DNA from: Viola odorata
Lineage: Eukaryota; Streptophyta; Magnoliopsida; Malpighiales; Violaceae
Assembly (NCBI GenBank): GCA_963691705.1
Contig: OY829539.1
Location: 61,726,327-61,790,326, forward strand
Reading direction: 5' to 3'
Length of the DNA stretch: 64,000 bases
Made by a program: the position numbers and the translations under genes. This document shows positions 62,101 to 64,000 of this stretch, piece after piece. Every line of letters starts with the position of its first letter. Position 1 is the stretch's first letter. The notes under the pieces were generated by a model. It ran no database searches and was not told the origin of the DNA. It worked only from the letters and a program-made list of their open reading frames with translations.

Positions 62101-63712
62101 TAAATCCTTGGAATTCTAACTCTCTAATAAATGCAATTGATTATTACACCAGTTATAGAAACAAATAAAAATATGAATCTCAATTCTTTTATGTCAGTGT
62201 ATGGATAAACCACCACAATCCATACGATGACAACCATACCTCATGTCGACTGGCAAGTTCAACAAGGACTTCAATTGCTGTATCAAATGAAGATGAAATC
62301 TGCAATCAGCAGCCAAAAAGAAATTTATACATGTGAGTTAGAAGTCTCAAATATTGAAAATTAACCAACAAGCCAAAAAGTTACCTGCAGCGAGTTGAAT
62401 ACAAAATCAAGAAGTGGATGGGTTGCCAATGACCCATGGGGAATTTCAGAGAAACACCCAGCTCGTACCTGAGCACAAGCAAAAGCTAATTAGAGATGTG
62501 ATGAAACCACTTAGGGCTACTAATGTGCTTTTCTAGAGCAAAATTTTTGATGTAAAGTTAAGTGCAATAATGTATTGCAACATTCCATCATTTAATGAGG
62601 TCAAGCATGGTACCCACCATGGCTCTCCACCACTAGTATAACTGTATATGAGAGAAGCAAGCTATGAGCTCAAATTGCAAACGCTAACTTACCCAACTCA
62701 GTAGGCAACGCAGAACTTTCCTGCTCCTACCATGCTGTTGAATACCACCATCAAATGTTTTCTGGGACTGCTCCAGAAGGAACTCAAGAACTGTAGAGGC
62801 ATGCGAGAGGAGCTGCTTGAATACAGAACAGTGTGAGATAGGGAGACAAATATGTAGATATAGAGTGGGATATATGCATTGATATAGAAAGGGGAAAAAA
62901 CCTCTCGTGCATACTGGCTTCTATGAGCTGGACTTATTTTGCTATCTGAATTTTGAGTGTCAATAACTTCTTCAGGGAGAACAGTGAGCATTTCCAGAAC
63001 AGCAACATTACCATCATCCTGGTTCTGCAGACTCCGAAGACTATAAAAAAGCTGCTCAATAGGCTTTCCATGCTCGCCAGCACGAAGGATGAGGGCAGCA
63101 AGTGCGAGACAGATTTGTGTCAACAGCTATCATTAAGAATACAACAGAACTCAGCAACACGCATACAAAAATCAAAATTTGAACACCCAGTAACAGTTAT
63201 CTGTCTAACATTATAGCAATGTCCCAATTTGGAAGGAAAGGAAAAGGATAAAAGCACCTGGGGCGGGCCTGAACTAAATCTCTTTGCCGCCACAAGAAGA
63301 GCATTTAACAAAGCATCTTTAACTCCTAACTGCAAATAATGCCCTTCACTTTGGATCTGCATTTCAAACAACCAAACAATAGAGGTCATTTTCCTCATTC
63401 TGTTCTTCTAAGTCAAACAAGAAGACTGGTACTCTATTAGCAATGGAACTAAAGTGGAAAGAAATGAAAAGGCCGAGAATGAGACTGGACCTTTCGCTTG
63501 AGAATCTGAGCGGCGAAGAACTCGAGCTCGAAATCGGAGACGTAGGAGAGGAGATGAGAATGATCGGAGGTGAGGATGGAAATGGCGGCTTCCCAAGCAG
63601 CGTCGGTCTGTTGGAACTGAACCAGCCATTGATTGGCGGCGACTCGGTTACAGGATTGGGCGTCGTGATTCAAGAGGTGAAGCGCTTGAGCTAGCTTCAC
63701 TTGCAGCTCCAT
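50129..63712 (-). CDS. importin-13/transportin-3-like beta-karyopherin
   Basis: Twenty-four minus-strand exons give 1,016 aa: 63491-63712, 63258-63356, 62902-63126, 62693-62815, 62385-62468, 62240-62299, 61691-61819, 61526-61587, 61130-61189, 60890-61013, 60423-60557, 58550-58630, 58251-58364, 58002-58081, 57766-57901, 56880-57029, 55679-55764, 55132-55319, 54931-55023, 54154-54341, 53898-54009, 51721-51878, 50848-50964, 50129-50353. All junctions keep frame. The product is an all-helical HEAT/ARM-repeat protein that carries cargo through nuclear pores with Ran-GTP. The N-terminus ([28 protein letters not shown]) is the importin-beta N-terminal signature. LLTVLPEE and the later [17 protein letters not shown] segment fit the IPO13/TNPO3 branch. 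It resembles the ARM-repeat gene next to eRF1 in Arabidopsis (At1g12930) rather than MOS14. Cargo unknown. Confidence 0.93.
50596..50611. repeat. (GA)n microsatellite in the last importin intron
   Basis: A GAGAGAGAGAGAGAGA run, with a separate (GT)n run at about 50802-50816 in the same intron. Confidence 0.85.
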
Positions 63713-64000
63713 TTCTATCCGTATCCCTCACTCCCTCCAACCCAAGCCCCACTTCCCGTTCCGTCTCCTTCCTCTTCAATTTCAATTATTGTTGTAAGGA
63801 AAAATAATACTACTAAAACAGTAAAACTTAGGAAGAAACGAGCGCATAAAAAAGGAAACAGCCAATCATGAAGATACTGGAGTATCCTGTAATTGGAATA
63901 CGGATGGCGTTTGCGCAGTGGTCAGTGCGGTGGTGGTGGCCTGGTGGGTGGTGGACTCGATACTATACACTATACAGTCTTCTTCTTTTTGCCAATTGTT
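63713..64000 (-). other. upstream region of the importin gene
   Basis: C/T-rich leader-like sequence (read on the minus strand) next to the ATG, then AT-rich sequence. No clear TATA box and no second gene before the window ends. Confidence 0.45.

Noticed and set aside
50129..63712. Assignment as MOS14 (transportin-SR)
   Set aside because: The N-terminus and several blocks differ from MOS14 as I recall it and fit the separate IPO13-like gene next to eRF1.

Overview
This window is nuclear DNA from a eudicot. The genes have many introns with plant-type GT-AG borders, the intergenic DNA is very AT-rich with plant transposons, and the products include a chloroplast GAPDH A subunit, XTH, HIPP, UGT78 and PLS-type PPR proteins. 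The most telling gene is a tricyclon-like cyclotide precursor at about 24.1-24.5 kb on the minus strand. Its architecture (signal peptide, pro-region, N-terminal repeat, one knotted domain ending in Asn, short tail) is typical of Violaceae, so I infer Viola or a close relative. That is an inference from one gene.

Layout. 0-2 kb: unassigned sequence with promoter-like motifs. 2.0-4.4 kb (+): OTU-family deubiquitinase with nine coding exons, one intron being GC-AG. 5.2-5.9 kb: a tandem repeat with a 402-bp insertion in its second copy. 6.8-8.0 kb (+): XTH6-like xyloglucan endotransglucosylase/hydrolase. 10.5-12.0 kb (-): organellar tyrosyl-tRNA synthetase. 12.57-13.77 kb: a complete 1,200-bp pogo/Emigrant-type element whose ORF has lost the DDE domain but keeps a PCNA-binding tail. 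14.0-16.1 kb (-): GapA. 18.1-19.1 kb (+): HIPP. 22.3-23.3 kb (-): LWD1/AN11-like WD40 protein. 24.1-24.5 kb (-): cyclotide precursor. 26.3-28.8 kb (+): a decayed BAHD acyltransferase split by a fold-back Mutator-like element that itself carries a Stowaway-like insertion. 30.5-31.9 kb (+): PPR protein. 33.8-35.4 kb (+): UGT78-type flavonoid glycosyltransferase. 36-37.6 kb: retroelement remnants. 39.2-45.1 kb (+): acetyl-CoA synthetase, 18 coding exons. 46.2-48.6 kb (-): eRF1. 50.1-63.7 kb (-): importin-13/transportin-3-like karyopherin, 24 coding exons, 1,016 residues.

The genes are independent plant transcription units, not an operon. GapA, LWD, PPR, eRF1 and the importin lie in one order here. 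From memory they have counterparts close together on Arabidopsis chromosomes 1 and 3, so this looks like an old microsyntenic block. The HIPP, cyclotide, BAHD pseudogene, UGT and ACS genes lie between these markers. The cyclotide gene and the transposon-rich 24.6-30 kb interval look like the lineage-specific part.

Exon borders were set by hand from GT/AG sites and reading-frame continuity. All spliced models given here close in frame.
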